Below, piece by piece: positions 63,490 through 64,000 of a stretch of DNA of 64,000 bases. The notes under the pieces are model-generated. The model was given only the letters and a program-made list of their open reading frames with translations. It had not been told where the DNA came from and did not search any database. Every line of letters starts with the position of its first letter. The stretch's first letter is position 1. The DNA comes from Pirellula sp. (lineage in GTDB: Bacteria > Planctomycetota > Planctomycetia > Pirellulales > PNKZ01). Made by a program: the position numbers and the translations under genes. Location: the NCBI GenBank assembly GCA_013822735.1, contig PNKZ01000009.1:1-64000 (forward strand), read 5' to 3'.

Positions 63490-64000
63490 CTACGCCAACA
63501 CTTCAGTTACCGGGCCGGCGAAGTTGTCGACGATCGGAATCGGGCGCGGGCCGACGTGGTACTCTTTCGTCACGTCGATGCCGAGGGCTTCGTAGATCGT
63601 CGCGAAGAGCGCCGCGGCGTTGATCTCGCCGTCGACGACCTTTTGGCCGTCTTCGTCCGTCTTGCCGTATACGGCGCCGCCGCGGATGCCGCAGCCGGTA
63701 AGGCTCGTGCTCCAGGCGCTCGCGAAATGGTCGCGGCCGAGCGAAGCGTTGATCCGCGGCGTCCGGCCGAATTCGCTGAGCGTGACGACCAACGTATTCT
63801 CCAGCATGCCGCGCTCGGCGAGGTCGTCGAGCAACGTCGACATCACATGGTCGAGCTCCGGCACGAGTTCCAAGTGCGTTTCAAAGTTTTCGCCGTGGCT
63901 GTCCCACCAGCCCCGGCCGACCTTTACAAACGGCACGCCGGCTTCCACCAGGCGACGAGCCACGAGCGCCTGCTGGCCGAATTGCGTCGGGCCGTAACGA
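63490..64000 (-). CDS. DUF1501 protein, C-terminal part, cut by the window edge
   Basis: The frame continues through the right edge (YGPTQFGQQALVARRLVEAG). GWWDSHGENFETHLELVPELD, LVVTLSEFGRTPRINASLGRDHF, then GGAVYGKTDEDGQKVVDGEI and LFATIYEALGIDVTKEYHV are the last blocks of DUF1501 proteins. About 170 codons are visible; the N-terminal two thirds, with the expected Tat signal, lie outside. The WD40 gene follows it. Confidence 0.9.
   Translation of the reverse strand, partial: RYGPTQFGQQALVARRLVEAGVPFVKVGRGWWDSHGENFETHLELVPELDHVMSTLLDDLAERGMLENTLVVTLSEFGRTPRINASLGRDHFASAWSTSLTGCGIRGGAVYGKTDEDGQKVVDGEINAAALFATIYEALGIDVTKEYHVGPRPIPIVDNFAGPVTEVLA

Overview
The window is high-GC bacterial DNA whose gene content points to a planctomycete, most likely of the Pirellulaceae/Blastopirellula kind. 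Typical marker families are present: DUF1549/DUF1553 proteins with planctomycete-type CxxCH haem motifs, DUF1501 Tat-exported proteins, DUF1080 domains, BBP7-type outer-membrane barrels, an LEPR-like surface-protein motif with Calx-beta domains, and many secreted sulfatases. No rRNA, tRNA, CRISPR array or complete transposon was recognised.

Layout. 1-18.2 kb: the start of a secreted protein running off the left edge, a Tat-exported sulfite-oxidase-like molybdoenzyme, a ceramidase-like protein, a very large DUF1080/dehydrogenase/cytochrome fusion, a sulfatase, a sugar-catabolism group (TIM-barrel isomerase, enolase-superfamily enzyme, XylR-like AraC regulator), and a DUF1549/DUF1553 - DUF1501 - LamG-like run. 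18.2-19.9 kb: a sulfatase followed by a hydrolase gene cut off after about 80 codons.

19.9-29.9 kb is an island on the minus strand. Its left end is three truncated genes fused head to tail (hydrolase 5' end, histidine kinase/receiver 3' part, first 11 codons of an arsenate reductase). Its right end is the last part of a sulfatase gene. It carries arsA and arsD, a methyltransferase, a periplasmic rhodanese, a mitochondrial-like type II sulfide:quinone oxidoreductase, a DsrE-like protein, a TauE/SafE exporter, a persulfide-dioxygenase/rhodanese fusion, a rhodanese-DUF2892 membrane protein, an ArsR-family regulator and a half-size TauE/SafE. Two near-identical 23-bp elements lie in front of the regulator and the first rhodanese gene and look like its operators. 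Together the genes describe sulfide -> persulfide -> sulfite/thiosulfate oxidation with export, combined with an arsenite metallochaperone and ATPase but no visible arsenite pump.

30-44.5 kb: a glycosyltransferase, two methyltransferases, a large Calx-beta esterase, a TauD-type dioxygenase, an aldo/keto reductase, an alpha/beta hydrolase, several small proteins, a BBP7 barrel and a zinc-ribbon/acyl-carrier-protein fusion. 44.5-45.7 kb is non-coding and rich in repeats. 45.7-64 kb: a SASA esterase, a GSCFA protein translationally coupled to an SGNH/phytanoyl-dioxygenase fusion, a tandem LamG-like protein, an operon of three overlapping sulfatase genes followed by a trypsin/PDZ protease, a TVP38 membrane protein, a sialate O-acetylesterase, and a DUF1501-WD40 pair running off the right edge.

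Intergenic spaces repeatedly hold short inverted repeats of at least three families (GGGTGGCTGGGGC type, CTAGCCCCGACGCG type, GCGAGCRGCGGG type). Start sites were moved inside the longest reading frame wherever a signal peptide or Shine-Dalgarno sequence justified it.
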